A stretch of 14,713 bases of DNA from Syntrophomonadaceae bacterium. Its GTDB lineage: Bacteria; Bacillota; Syntrophomonadia; Syntrophomonadales; Syntrophomonadaceae. Position 1 is the first letter of the stretch. Each line of letters starts with the position of its first letter. Positions 6,894-13,235 of the stretch are shown piece by piece. A program made the position numbers and the translations under genes. The stretch lies in assembly GCA_028686565.1 (NCBI GenBank), contig JAQUBU010000031.1, positions 1-14,713 of the forward strand. Reading direction: 5' to 3'. Under the pieces are notes generated by a model, which was given only the letters and a program-made list of their open reading frames with translations, ran no database searches and was not told where the DNA came from.

Positions 6894-8693
6894 ATGAGCG
6901 GACTAACCAAAAAACGAGAAGAAATTGCAACTGAATATAAGTGGAAACTGGAGGATATCTACTCCAATGAGGATTTGTGGGAAAGTGATTTTCAAAGTGT
7001 AAAATGCAGCGTAAAAGAAGTAGAAAAATACCAGGGGAGATTAGGCGATTCTGCGGCCGAGTTGTTGGGGGTATTACGCCTATCCGACGAATTGGGGCTT
7101 ACCATTGAAAAGCTTTATGTTTATTCACGTATGCGCAGGGATGAGGATAATGCCAAATCTCATTACCAAAGCTTATTTGACCGCATAGAAGGCTTGAGCA
7201 TACAGGTGGGCAGTTCTACTTCTTATATCATCCCTGAAATAACCGGTTTACCAGAAGAACGAATAAAGGAATTTTTAAGTGCCAACAAAGATCTGCAAAT
7301 ATACCAGCATTTTTTTGACGAGTTAATGAGACAAAAGGAGCATATACTTTCCCGGGAAGAGGAAAGGATATTGGCTATGAGTGCAGATTTATCATTGGCT
7401 TCTAAAAGCATTTTTGGAATGCTTAATAATGCAGATATCAAGTTTCCCATAATCAAAGATGAAGAAGGAAACGACATAGAACTCACCAAGGGCCGTTATG
7501 GGCGTTTTATGGAAAGCAGCAACCGGCAAGTCCGCATGGATACCTTTAAAGCCTTATACAGTTCTTATGGCAAGCTGAAGAACACATTAGCAACTACCCT
7601 TAGCTCCAGTGTTAAGAATGATATATTCTATGCCCGGGTTCGTAAATATCCTTCTGCATTACAGGCCTCACTTGACCAGGATAATGTTTCACAGGATGTT
7701 TATGAACAGCTTATTAAATCGGTTCATAATAATATGGAATATATGTACCGCTACATGAAACTGCGTAAAAGAATGCTTAAGCTCGACGAACTGCACATGT
7801 ACGACATCTATACACCGCTGGTTACGGAATATAAGATGAATATACCCTATGAGCAGGCCAAAGAGTTGGTCATTAGAGGCCTGCAGCCTTTAGGCAAAGA
7901 ATATGTCGGCAAACTGAGTGAAGGCATGAACAGCGGCTGGATAGATGTTTATGAAAATGAAGGCAAGACTAGCGGTGCGTACTCCTGGGGATCTTACAAA
8001 ACTCATCCATATGTTTTGCTTAATTATGACAACAAACTGGATGATGTTTTTACACTTGCACATGAAATGGGACATTCGATGCATAGCTATTACTCAAATA
8101 AGAATCAGCCTTCTATATATGCCCAATATAGCATCTTTCTGGCTGAGGTCGCGTCAACCGTCAATGAATCTTTATTGATAGACCACATGTTAAATAATTG
8201 CACAGACAAGCAGGAAAAAATGTTTCTTATCAATCACTACCTGGAGCAGTTCCGCGGAACTGTATACCGGCAGACCATGTTTGCGGAGTTTGAAAAGATA
8301 ATCCATGAACAAGTAGAAAATGGAGGAGCACTTACTCCGGAGAACCTCAGCAAAATCTACCGGGAATTAAACATACAGTATTATGGGCCTGAAGTAATTC
8401 TGGATGAAGAAATCGATATGGAATGGGCACGTATACCGCATTTCTATTCGGCTTTTTATGTCTATAAATATGCTACCGGTTTTTCGGCAGCTACGGCCAT
8501 TAAACAGCAAATTCTGGAGGAAGGCCAACCGGCAGTTGACAGGTATTTGGAATTTTTAAAAGCGGGCAGTTCTGATTATCCGCTGAATGTATTAAAGAAA
8601 GCCGGGGTTGATCTTGCCAGTCCCGAACCGGTCAATAAAGCATTGCAGTATTTTGGAAAGCTGCTCCTGGAGATGGAAGACTTGCTGAAATAA
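6894..8693 (+). CDS. pepF: Oligoendopeptidase F (PepF, M3B metallopeptidase)
   Basis: This is a cytosolic zinc endopeptidase that cleaves short peptides, probably recycling peptides from protein turnover or uptake. The 599-residue length fits the family. The N-terminus carries the typical EYKWKLEDIYSNEDLWE entry motif (residues 14-30). A helical N-terminal domain spans about 115-185 and the M3 catalytic domain about 200-585. The zinc-binding motif HEMGH is at residues 390-394 (LAHEMGHSMHSYYSNK), and the third ligand is probably Glu418 in FLAEVASTVNE. Tyrosines typical of substrate binding appear in IPHFYSAFYVYKYATGFSAA near the C-terminus. There is no signal peptide or membrane helix. The start ATG has AGGAGG at 6880-6885, 8 nt upstream. 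The gene stands alone between a gene-free spacer and a strong terminator, so it is probably monocistronic. It shows no sign of damage. Confidence 0.96.
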   Translation: MSGLTKKREEIATEYKWKLEDIYSNEDLWESDFQSVKCSVKEVEKYQGRLGDSAAELLGVLRLSDELGLTIEKLYVYSRMRRDEDNAKSHYQSLFDRIEGLSIQVGSSTSYIIPEITGLPEERIKEFLSANKDLQIYQHFFDELMRQKEHILSREEERILAMSADLSLASKSIFGMLNNADIKFPIIKDEEGNDIELTKGRYGRFMESSNRQVRMDTFKALYSSYGKLKNTLATTLSSSVKNDIFYARVRKYPSALQASLDQDNVSQDVYEQLIKSVHNNMEYMYRYMKLRKRMLKLDELHMYDIYTPLVTEYKMNIPYEQAKELVIRGLQPLGKEYVGKLSEGMNSGWIDVYENEGKTSGAYSWGSYKTHPYVLLNYDNKLDDVFTLAHEMGHSMHSYYSNKNQPSIYAQYSIFLAEVASTVNESLLIDHMLNNCTDKQEKMFLINHYLEQFRGTVYRQTMFAEFEKIIHEQVENGGALTPENLSKIYRELNIQYYGPEVILDEEIDMEWARIPHFYSAFYVYKYATGFSAATAIKQQILEEGQPAVDRYLEFLKAGSSDYPLNVLKKAGVDLASPEPVNKALQYFGKLLLEMEDLLK

Positions 8694-8702
8694 AAGTGAA
8701 CT

Positions 8703-8738
8703 AAGGGTCAGGGCATCTGCCTTGGCCCTTCTTGGTTT
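8703..8738 (+). terminator. Rho-independent terminator of pepF
   Basis: Ten bases after the pepF stop, AAGGGTCAGGGC (8703-8714) pairs with GCCTTGGCCCTT (8719-8730) across a 4-nt loop (ATCT). This gives a 12-bp GC-rich stem with two G-T wobbles. A short T-rich tail (CTTGGTTT) follows. The stem is strong, while the tail is imperfect. Confidence 0.75.
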
Positions 8739-8967
8739 GACCATATCAAATTAATACTTGATTTTATCTTTAGTTTACAAAAGACAATAAATATTAAATC
8801 CCCAAAAGGAGCATATTATTAAAGTAATTCAACTTTGATCAGTAATAGTTTGAAAGCTAAATGATTGTTGGATTTGAGATGCTCAAATTCAAGCATTTCA
8901 TAAATAAAATCATCTATATAACGAGGGCGAAAAGATGTTTCCCGCTTTTTAAGTGGACAGGTACCTA
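8739..8967. other. AT-rich gene-free spacer between pepF and the transferase-phosphorylase gene
   Basis: About 230 nt with stop codons in all + strand frames and no credible gene. A minus-strand open stretch runs through it, but it has no ribosome binding site and I recognise no protein family in it (see the rejected items). AAAAGGAG at 8804-8811 looks like a ribosome binding site, but any ORF from the following codons stops within a few residues. I see no tRNA, riboswitch or insertion sequence here. Confidence 0.5.
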
Positions 8968-8994
8968 TTGACAAAACAGGAGGCGGGTTATAAC
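8968..8994 (+). promoter_or_regulatory. Putative sigma-A promoter of the transferase-phosphorylase gene
   Basis: A perfect -35 hexamer TTGACA (8968-8973) is followed after 15 nt by TATAAC (8989-8994), which matches five of six -10 bases. The spacer is shorter than the preferred 17 nt, which lowers confidence. Transcription would begin near 9001, leaving a leader of about 135 nt before the TTG start at 9135. Confidence 0.4.
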
Positions 8995-9010
8995 GAGGCG
9001 CTGCCTCGTT
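8992..9010. promoter_or_regulatory. Perfect dyad over the presumed -10 and transcription start
   Basis: AACGAGGC (8992-8999) and GCCTCGTT (9003-9010) are exact complements separated by GCT. The dyad overlaps the end of the proposed -10 and the expected transcription start. It could therefore be a repressor operator, or part of the hairpin series that follows. Confidence 0.45.
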
Positions 9011-9105
9011 GCAGCAGTATGTTGAAACTACTGCGCAGTTTCTTCTGGTGCTTAAATCCCCCGCTTTGTTGCAGCGTTGCAAAAGAAATGCTCCGCTGTT
9101 TCTTC
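9008..9105 (+). repeat. Diverged 60-bp tandem duplication; each copy forms a hairpin
   Basis: GTTGCAGC occurs at 9008-9015 and again at 9068-9075, a 60-nt period. After each copy, the next 41 nt align without gaps to ...TTAAA, matching at roughly 25 of 41 positions by my hand count; GTTTCTTC is shared exactly. Copy one forms a hairpin, GAAACT (9024-9029) with AGTTTC (9037-9042). Copy two forms AAGAAA (9083-9088) with TTTCTT (9099-9104), plus TTGCA/TGCAA (9069-9073 with 9078-9082). The arms differ in sequence but pairing is kept, which suggests a structured leader or a REP-type element rather than coding sequence. Confidence 0.55.
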
Positions 9106-9118
9106 CGATGTTTAAAGC

Positions 9119-9126
9119 AAGGAGGG
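9119..9126 (+). promoter_or_regulatory. Ribosome binding site that sets the TTG start at 9135
   Basis: AAGGAGGG at 9119-9126 is 8 nt before TTG at 9135-9137. It is the only strong ribosome binding site near the beginning of the long frame. It supports starting the protein at 9135 rather than at the upstream in-frame TTG at 9009, which would translate through the repeated hairpin leader. Confidence 0.7.
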
Positions 9127-9134
9127 CTAAGGTT

Positions 9135-12100
9135 TTGACCCATCATAATACCGAAAGTCAGTTTGATGAGGTGATCAAGCAAATATCACCGCAACTTAGC
9201 CAGTTCAGTGATTTTGATTTAATTATTGGAATTCCCTTCAACAATGAAAAAGATACTCTGGCTTTAGTTTTGCAATCACTTGATAATGTACTGCAATCAT
9301 GGATTGGCAGAAGACAATTAATACTGTGTGTAGGTGACAGTTCAGCTCAGGAGACCCTGGATTCTATTAAGAAAATTGATATAAAACATCCCCGAATAAG
9401 TTTTTTGCTGCCTGCGGAAATAAGCGGACGGGGAATGAGTGTAAGGACCATAATTGAAATAAGCGAACGCCTGGAAGCTGATTTATTACTTTTTAGTGCC
9501 AACATGGCAAGTGAAAAGGGACCAGGTATAGATAGTGCCTGGCTGGAAAGCCTTTTAACTCCTATTCAGGGTCATTATGATCTGGTTTTGGGGAGTCTGC
9601 GGCGGCACCTTGGTATCGACAGCATTGCTCATATGATGGCGGCACCCTTTTTGGAAGTTTTTTATGGTTGCCGGGTTGGTGACCCATTGGGGGGGATTTA
9701 TGCCATTTCCCATGATTTTATTGAGGAGTTGGCTCATGAAGCACGTTTCTGGGGAAAAAGTCTGCAAGGCTATGGTATAGATTTCTGGTTATTAACCCGG
9801 GCGTTATGCTGGAATAAACATATTTGCGAAGTGAATATGGGCGGTATAGTCAATCCACATAGCCTGCACACCAGAAACCGGATTTTTCGTGATAATGCCT
9901 GTATTATTTTTGAATCTCTAAGACGCGATAGTGCCATATGGCTGCAGGACCGTCTGGTAGTTAAAGTAGCAGACATAATAGCCCGCAGTGAAATCAACCG
10001 GCCGGATTTTATAAATTATCCAATTCCAGAGCTATTGCAGAACTTTAAGGAGCTTAAGAAAAAATATGGATCAATCCTTAAAAAGTGCGATTATGACAAT
10101 GAAATTGAGAAATTGGATACTATCCCGATTAATGAGTTTACTATTTCTGATCAATTATGGGTATCGGCATTATTCTGTTTTCTTTTAAACTATAACTTTG
10201 AAGCGGAAGAACAAAAAGATAATTTGCTGGCTGCTCTTACTGCTCTCTATAATGGTCGTGTAGCTAGTTATGCTCTTGAAATGAGGGCATTTAGTGATAG
10301 TATTTCCTTTATGAATGAGCGGGAAAGAGATGCAATCATGGTAGGCAAGATGGACTCAATTCGCCAGCAGCTCACCAGCCGCTTTTGGTTAATAAAACCT
10401 GAATTGACCCGGCAGTGGCTCCATAAAAGAGAGCAAAATAAACCCCCCATAATTCCCCTGGGATATATGGAGTATGTACCCGGCAAGCCTATCGTAGTGC
10501 CTAAAAAAATCGTAGGTAAAGACCATCGCATAGTAAATACCGATAATATATTTCGCGAGTTACGCAAACGTTATGAAAACAATTTCAACAAATTTATAAG
10601 TGAAGGGCTGGAACTGGACAGCAAAGCTAAACCTGACCAAATAATAGCTGCGGTGGAAAAATATATGGATCAGCTGGAAAATACCCTGGATGAGGTGTTT
10701 CCTGGTGATTTGCATAGCGAAATAGGTTTAAAACGCTTTGTAAACGGACTGTTTGAAGTTTATCCCAGGCATTGTATGTTTACGGTCGGTGAAGATCTTT
10801 TGCGGGAAATGCTGGTACGCTTTCCGCCCGTCAATATAATGATACCGCTGGCTTATTACAAACCCGCGGATCTTATTAAAAACATGGATACCCGGGATGC
10901 AGTAACCTATGCTAATTTTGTTGAAGGCAGAGGTTATTCTGACCAGATCCTTTTTTGGCTATTGGATAATCTTAAACCCGAAAGCCTGGAATGGGTAGAA
11001 ATTAAACCATTGATTTTAAAAGAAGAACTGCGCCCCGGTATATTATCTCAAGGGAGACTTTCCTATCTGAACCGTGTTACAGCGAGAATTACAATTAAAT
11101 ATCTGGAAGATGACCGTGGGGGCAAATACCCTAAAATACGGTATTTTACCAGTATTGTGCGGAGGCTGGCAATTGCCGAACACTATTCCCGATTATTTAA
11201 TCTTAACGTATTGGAGCGTAAAAATATTGGCCTTAAGCTCCGCAGTGCCTTATTGGATCTGCAAAAAGGCGATGATTTCTGTGCATATACCATTTTCGAG
11301 AATTATCATCATCGAAAACTGGTAGAAAAAATTAGATACCTGGCTCAGCATCTTTATGAAAAAGGGAATAAAAAAATGGCTCGCACTATTGAATTAATGG
11401 CTGACGGTTATGGACTTAGCCAGGTGCTTGAAAATGAAACCTTTTTAACTTGCTCGGCCTGGAGCTGGGCGAGTTATAGTTTTAAAGGGGGGCGTAAAAT
11501 ACCCACCCCGTTAACCACCAGTGTGGAAAATAGATGGTTCAATCATGATTTTTTAGAGTCGCTTTACGAAGAATTGGGCTACGACGCGGAGGAAATAATG
11601 GAAATCGTGTTTAGGCTGATTCCTGCTGGAAAGAGCAAGCAAAACCTCCTGGATACTTTGCTCCCGGCTCGTCCCAAGGATGTAGCTGTTGTAGTACAGG
11701 AAACAACCAATGAGCCCAGCAAGTATCTGCAGCGCTACCAGGGCAATCCTATTTTGGAACCATTGGAAGAAAGTGAATGGGAGTCAAAATATGTGCTGAA
11801 TCCGGGTGCATTGAGAATAAAGGATAAGGTTTATCTGTTCTATCGAGCAGTTGGAGATGATGATATTTCTCATATAGGATTAGCTATAACCGACGGTTAT
11901 AAAGTACTGCAAAGATTGCCCCGGCCGATTTTCTCCCCAGCTACATCCGAAGAAAACATGGGTTGTGAAGACCCCCGGCTGATTATAATTGAAGACCGGA
12001 TATTTATGCTATACACTGCCTATGATGGTAATATTGCTCAGATTGCTGCTGCTTCCATTGGAGTTGATGAATTCCTGAAAGGGAAATATGAGCAATGGAC

Positions 12101-12668
12101 AAGAGAGGGGTTGGCTTTCAAAAATATATGGGATAAGGATGCTATTCTCTTTCCTGAAAAGATAAATAATCGCTATGTTATCTACCATCGCATAGAACCG
12201 AGCATTTGGGTTACTTATATGAAAGAAATCAAATTTCCTTCCAAAGAAAACCATGCCATAATAATCGGGCCGCGGCCAGGACGAATGTGGGATTCTTTAA
12301 AAATTGGGGCCGGGGCCCAACCGTTAAAAACAAAATATGGTTGGTTATTGATCTATCACGGTGTAGATTACAATTATGTCTATCGCCTGGGAGTAATACT
12401 AGTTGCTTTGAACAACCCGGAAAAAGTTATATATCGTTCGCCCAACCCTGTATTGGAGCCTGAAGAGGAATATGAAATAGGCATTAGCGGAGCCTGGGTC
12501 CCCAATGTAGTCTTCACTTGCGGTGCGGTGCCAGCTCTGGAAAAAGACATACTTGAAGATGATGATGAAATTTTGGTTTACTATGGAGCAGCTGATACCA
12601 GCATTGGTATGGCCAAGGCTACTCTGGCTGATTTAATACCGGAAGCATTTAGGAATTTTGACCACTAA
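9135..12668 (+). CDS. Giant fusion: GT-A glycosyltransferase domain, unknown middle region, GH130 glycoside phosphorylase domain
   Basis: The protein has 1177 residues from TTG 9135, with no signal peptide or membrane helix. Residues about 26-425 resemble GT81/GT78-type transferases (glucosyl-phosphoglycerate or mannosylglycerate synthases). Visible marks are DLIIGIPFNNE (28-38), GRGMSVRTIIE (98-108), DPLGGIYAIS (183-192), YGIDFWLLTRAL (213-224) and LYNGRVASYALE (371-382). At the usual metal-binding DxD position, after EADLLLF, it reads Ser121-Ala-Asn123. Residues about 425-860 are helical and unrecognised. Residues about 863-1170 form a clear GH130 domain: YVLNPGAL (886-893), GCEDPR (943-948) holding the presumed acid Asp946, KDAILFPE (1001-1008), YHR (1017-1019), GWLLIYHGV (1069-1077), GAWVPNVVF (1119-1127) and YYGAAD (1149-1154). 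GH130 enzymes act on beta-mannosides, mostly by phosphorolysis. The gene is monocistronic and has a structured leader. The substrate is unknown; a role in making and trimming a glycan or glycoside is inference. Confidence 0.82.
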   Translation: MTHHNTESQFDEVIKQISPQLSQFSDFDLIIGIPFNNEKDTLALVLQSLDNVLQSWIGRRQLILCVGDSSAQETLDSIKKIDIKHPRISFLLPAEISGRGMSVRTIIEISERLEADLLLFSANMASEKGPGIDSAWLESLLTPIQGHYDLVLGSLRRHLGIDSIAHMMAAPFLEVFYGCRVGDPLGGIYAISHDFIEELAHEARFWGKSLQGYGIDFWLLTRALCWNKHICEVNMGGIVNPHSLHTRNRIFRDNACIIFESLRRDSAIWLQDRLVVKVADIIARSEINRPDFINYPIPELLQNFKELKKKYGSILKKCDYDNEIEKLDTIPINEFTISDQLWVSALFCFLLNYNFEAEEQKDNLLAALTALYNGRVASYALEMRAFSDSISFMNERERDAIMVGKMDSIRQQLTSRFWLIKPELTRQWLHKREQNKPPIIPLGYMEYVPGKPIVVPKKIVGKDHRIVNTDNIFRELRKRYENNFNKFISEGLELDSKAKPDQIIAAVEKYMDQLENTLDEVFPGDLHSEIGLKRFVNGLFEVYPRHCMFTVGEDLLREMLVRFPPVNIMIPLAYYKPADLIKNMDTRDAVTYANFVEGRGYSDQILFWLLDNLKPESLEWVEIKPLILKEELRPGILSQGRLSYLNRVTARITIKYLEDDRGGKYPKIRYFTSIVRRLAIAEHYSRLFNLNVLERKNIGLKLRSALLDLQKGDDFCAYTIFENYHHRKLVEKIRYLAQHLYEKGNKKMARTIELMADGYGLSQVLENETFLTCSAWSWASYSFKGGRKIPTPLTTSVENRWFNHDFLESLYEELGYDAEEIMEIVFRLIPAGKSKQNLLDTLLPARPKDVAVVVQETTNEPSKYLQRYQGNPILEPLEESEWESKYVLNPGALRIKDKVYLFYRAVGDDDISHIGLAITDGYKVLQRLPRPIFSPATSEENMGCEDPRLIIIEDRIFMLYTAYDGNIAQIAAASIGVDEFLKGKYEQWTREGLAFKNIWDKDAILFPEKINNRYVIYHRIEPSIWVTYMKEIKFPSKENHAIIIGPRPGRMWDSLKIGAGAQPLKTKYGWLLIYHGVDYNYVYRLGVILVALNNPEKVIYRSPNPVLEPEEEYEIGISGAWVPNVVFTCGAVPALEKDILEDDDEILVYYGAADTSIGMAKATLADLIPEAFRNFDH

Positions 12669-12810
12669 CCGAAATTGTGGATCATAGGAATAAGATTATA
12701 AATTTATAACTCAACTTTTTCTGCCCAAAAGAATAGGCTGAAAAGCCCGATAAAGCAATAAAATAAACTTTAAAAATCCCATATTGACGAACATCGCGAG
12801 CTATCTTATA

Positions 12811-12885
12811 TGTCATTGCGAGTGCAGCGAAGCAATCCATGCATCGCCAAGTCATTTTAGATTGCTCCGCTATCGCTCGCAATTA
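12811..12885. repeat. CATTGCGAG-type inverted repeat pair (MITE/REP-like), first unit
   Basis: TGTCATTGCGAG opens the left arm, which runs 12811-12837 and ends AGCGAAGCAATC. The right arm (12860-12885) begins GATTGCTCCGC and ends CGCTCGCAATTA. The arms are near-complements with one indel and a 22-nt centre, so the unit can fold into a long hairpin. Repeats of this sequence type (TCATTGCGAG...GAAGCAATC) are, from memory, dispersed in many bacterial genomes, usually between genes and without a transposase. Confidence 0.75.
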
Positions 12886-12959
12886 TCACGGGTAATAACC
12901 CGCCACGATAAACGAAAAGCGCAGACCGTTTTTCATTTACGTAATCAATTACCGGGGAA

Positions 12960-13011
12960 GATTGCCGCGCTGCGCTCGCAATGACAGGATGGCGCTGCGC
13001 TCGCAATGACA
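12960..13011. repeat. Second repeat unit with a 20-bp direct duplication
   Basis: GATTGCCGCGCTG... to CTCGCAATGACA (12960-12986) is another right-arm copy of the CATTGCGAG repeat. Its last 20 bases, GCGCTGCGCTCGCAATGACA (12967-12986), are repeated exactly at 12992-13011, a 25-bp period. CTCGCAATGACA in both copies is the exact complement of TGTCATTGCGAG at 12811-12822. An element of 176 or 201 bp with 12-bp terminal inverted repeats can therefore be drawn. Confidence 0.75.
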
Positions 13012-13046
13012 AGCACACTAGTTTCATAGAAATGAAAAGGAGATGC

Positions 13047-13064
13047 GTTGCCTCAGCAATGACA
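13047..13064. repeat. Degenerate third copy of the CATTGCGAG repeat arm
   Basis: GTTGCCTCAGCAATGACA resembles the right-arm sequence GATTGC...CTCGCAATGACA, with an internal deletion and a CTCAGCAATGACA ending. It appears to be a decayed copy or partial duplication about 40 bp beyond the second unit. Confidence 0.5.
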
Positions 13065-13110
13065 ATTTAGTTGTATCGCATAATATGTCAACTACCAAAG
13101 TTGAGTTTAT

Positions 13111-13141
13111 AAAATAGCTGGACATAAAGTTCGGCTATTTT
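13111..13141. terminator. Long hairpin, bidirectional terminator or leader attenuator before the kinase gene
   Basis: AAAATAGCTGGAC (13111-13123) pairs with GTTCGGCTATTTT (13129-13141) around the loop ATAAA. This gives a 13-bp stem with two G-T wobbles. The A-run on one arm and T-run on the other give a terminator-like shape in both directions. It begins about 440 nt after the transferase-phosphorylase gene and ends about 95 nt before the kinase start. It may therefore end read-through from the upstream gene and repeats, or act in the kinase leader. Confidence 0.5.
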
Positions 13142-13191
13142 CATTATGAAAATATAAAAGTAAAAGCAGGAAAACAAACCTCTCATGTCAA

Positions 13192-13215
13192 ATGATGTAA
13201 ATAATAGCACATCAT
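13192..13215. promoter_or_regulatory. Dyad just upstream of the kinase ribosome binding site
   Basis: ATGATGT (13192-13198) and ACATCAT (13209-13215) are exact complements around a 10-nt AT-rich centre, 9 nt before the AGGAGG of the kinase gene. It could be an operator or a small leader hairpin. No regulator can be named. Confidence 0.35.
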
Positions 13216-13235
13216 AGAAAAATTAGGAGGATTAT

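Larger units (their letters stand above)
12703..13113. repeat. Outer imperfect inverted repeat enclosing the repeat cluster
   Basis: TTTATAACTCAACTTT (12703-12718) is the complement of AAAGTTGAGTTTATAAA (13097-13113) except for one extra A. The pair encloses about 410 bp that holds all the CATTGCGAG-type repeats and no gene. The left arm overlaps a 14-bp palindrome (TTATAAATTTATAA, 12696-12709). I see no flanking target duplication, so a mobile-element border is possible but unproven. Within the span, 12719-12810 and 12886-12959 show nothing except a small hairpin, CGGGT/ACCCG, at 12889-12902. Confidence 0.4.

Noticed and set aside
8819..9082. Minus-strand open frame of 87 codons whose last 50 residues look protein-like (SFRPRYIDDFIYEMLEFEHLK)
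   Set aside because: It runs through the hairpin repeats and proposed promoter of the fusion gene, has no ribosome binding site and matches no family I recognise. It could be the decayed 3' end of an old gene, but the evidence is too thin to annotate.
9009..9134. N-terminal extension of the fusion protein from TTG 9009
   Set aside because: It would be encoded by the hairpin duplication, has no ribosome binding site, and starts inside the dyad. The AAGGAGGG at 9119 clearly serves TTG 9135.
12682..12984. Two short open frames, one on each strand, across the repeat cluster
   Set aside because: Their sequences (for example CHCECSEAIHASPSH) are translations of the CATTGCGAG repeat and occur wherever the repeat lacks stops. 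They are not genes.
12811..13064. Possible CRISPR array
   Set aside because: Copies are inverted and direct, differ in length, have irregular gaps and decay; no regular repeat-spacer pattern and no cas gene.
13186..13192. TGTCAAA resembling a Spo0A box upstream of the kinase
   Set aside because: A seven-base near-match to TGTCGAA in AT-rich sequence is expected by chance, and a single site without a mapped promoter cannot be supported.
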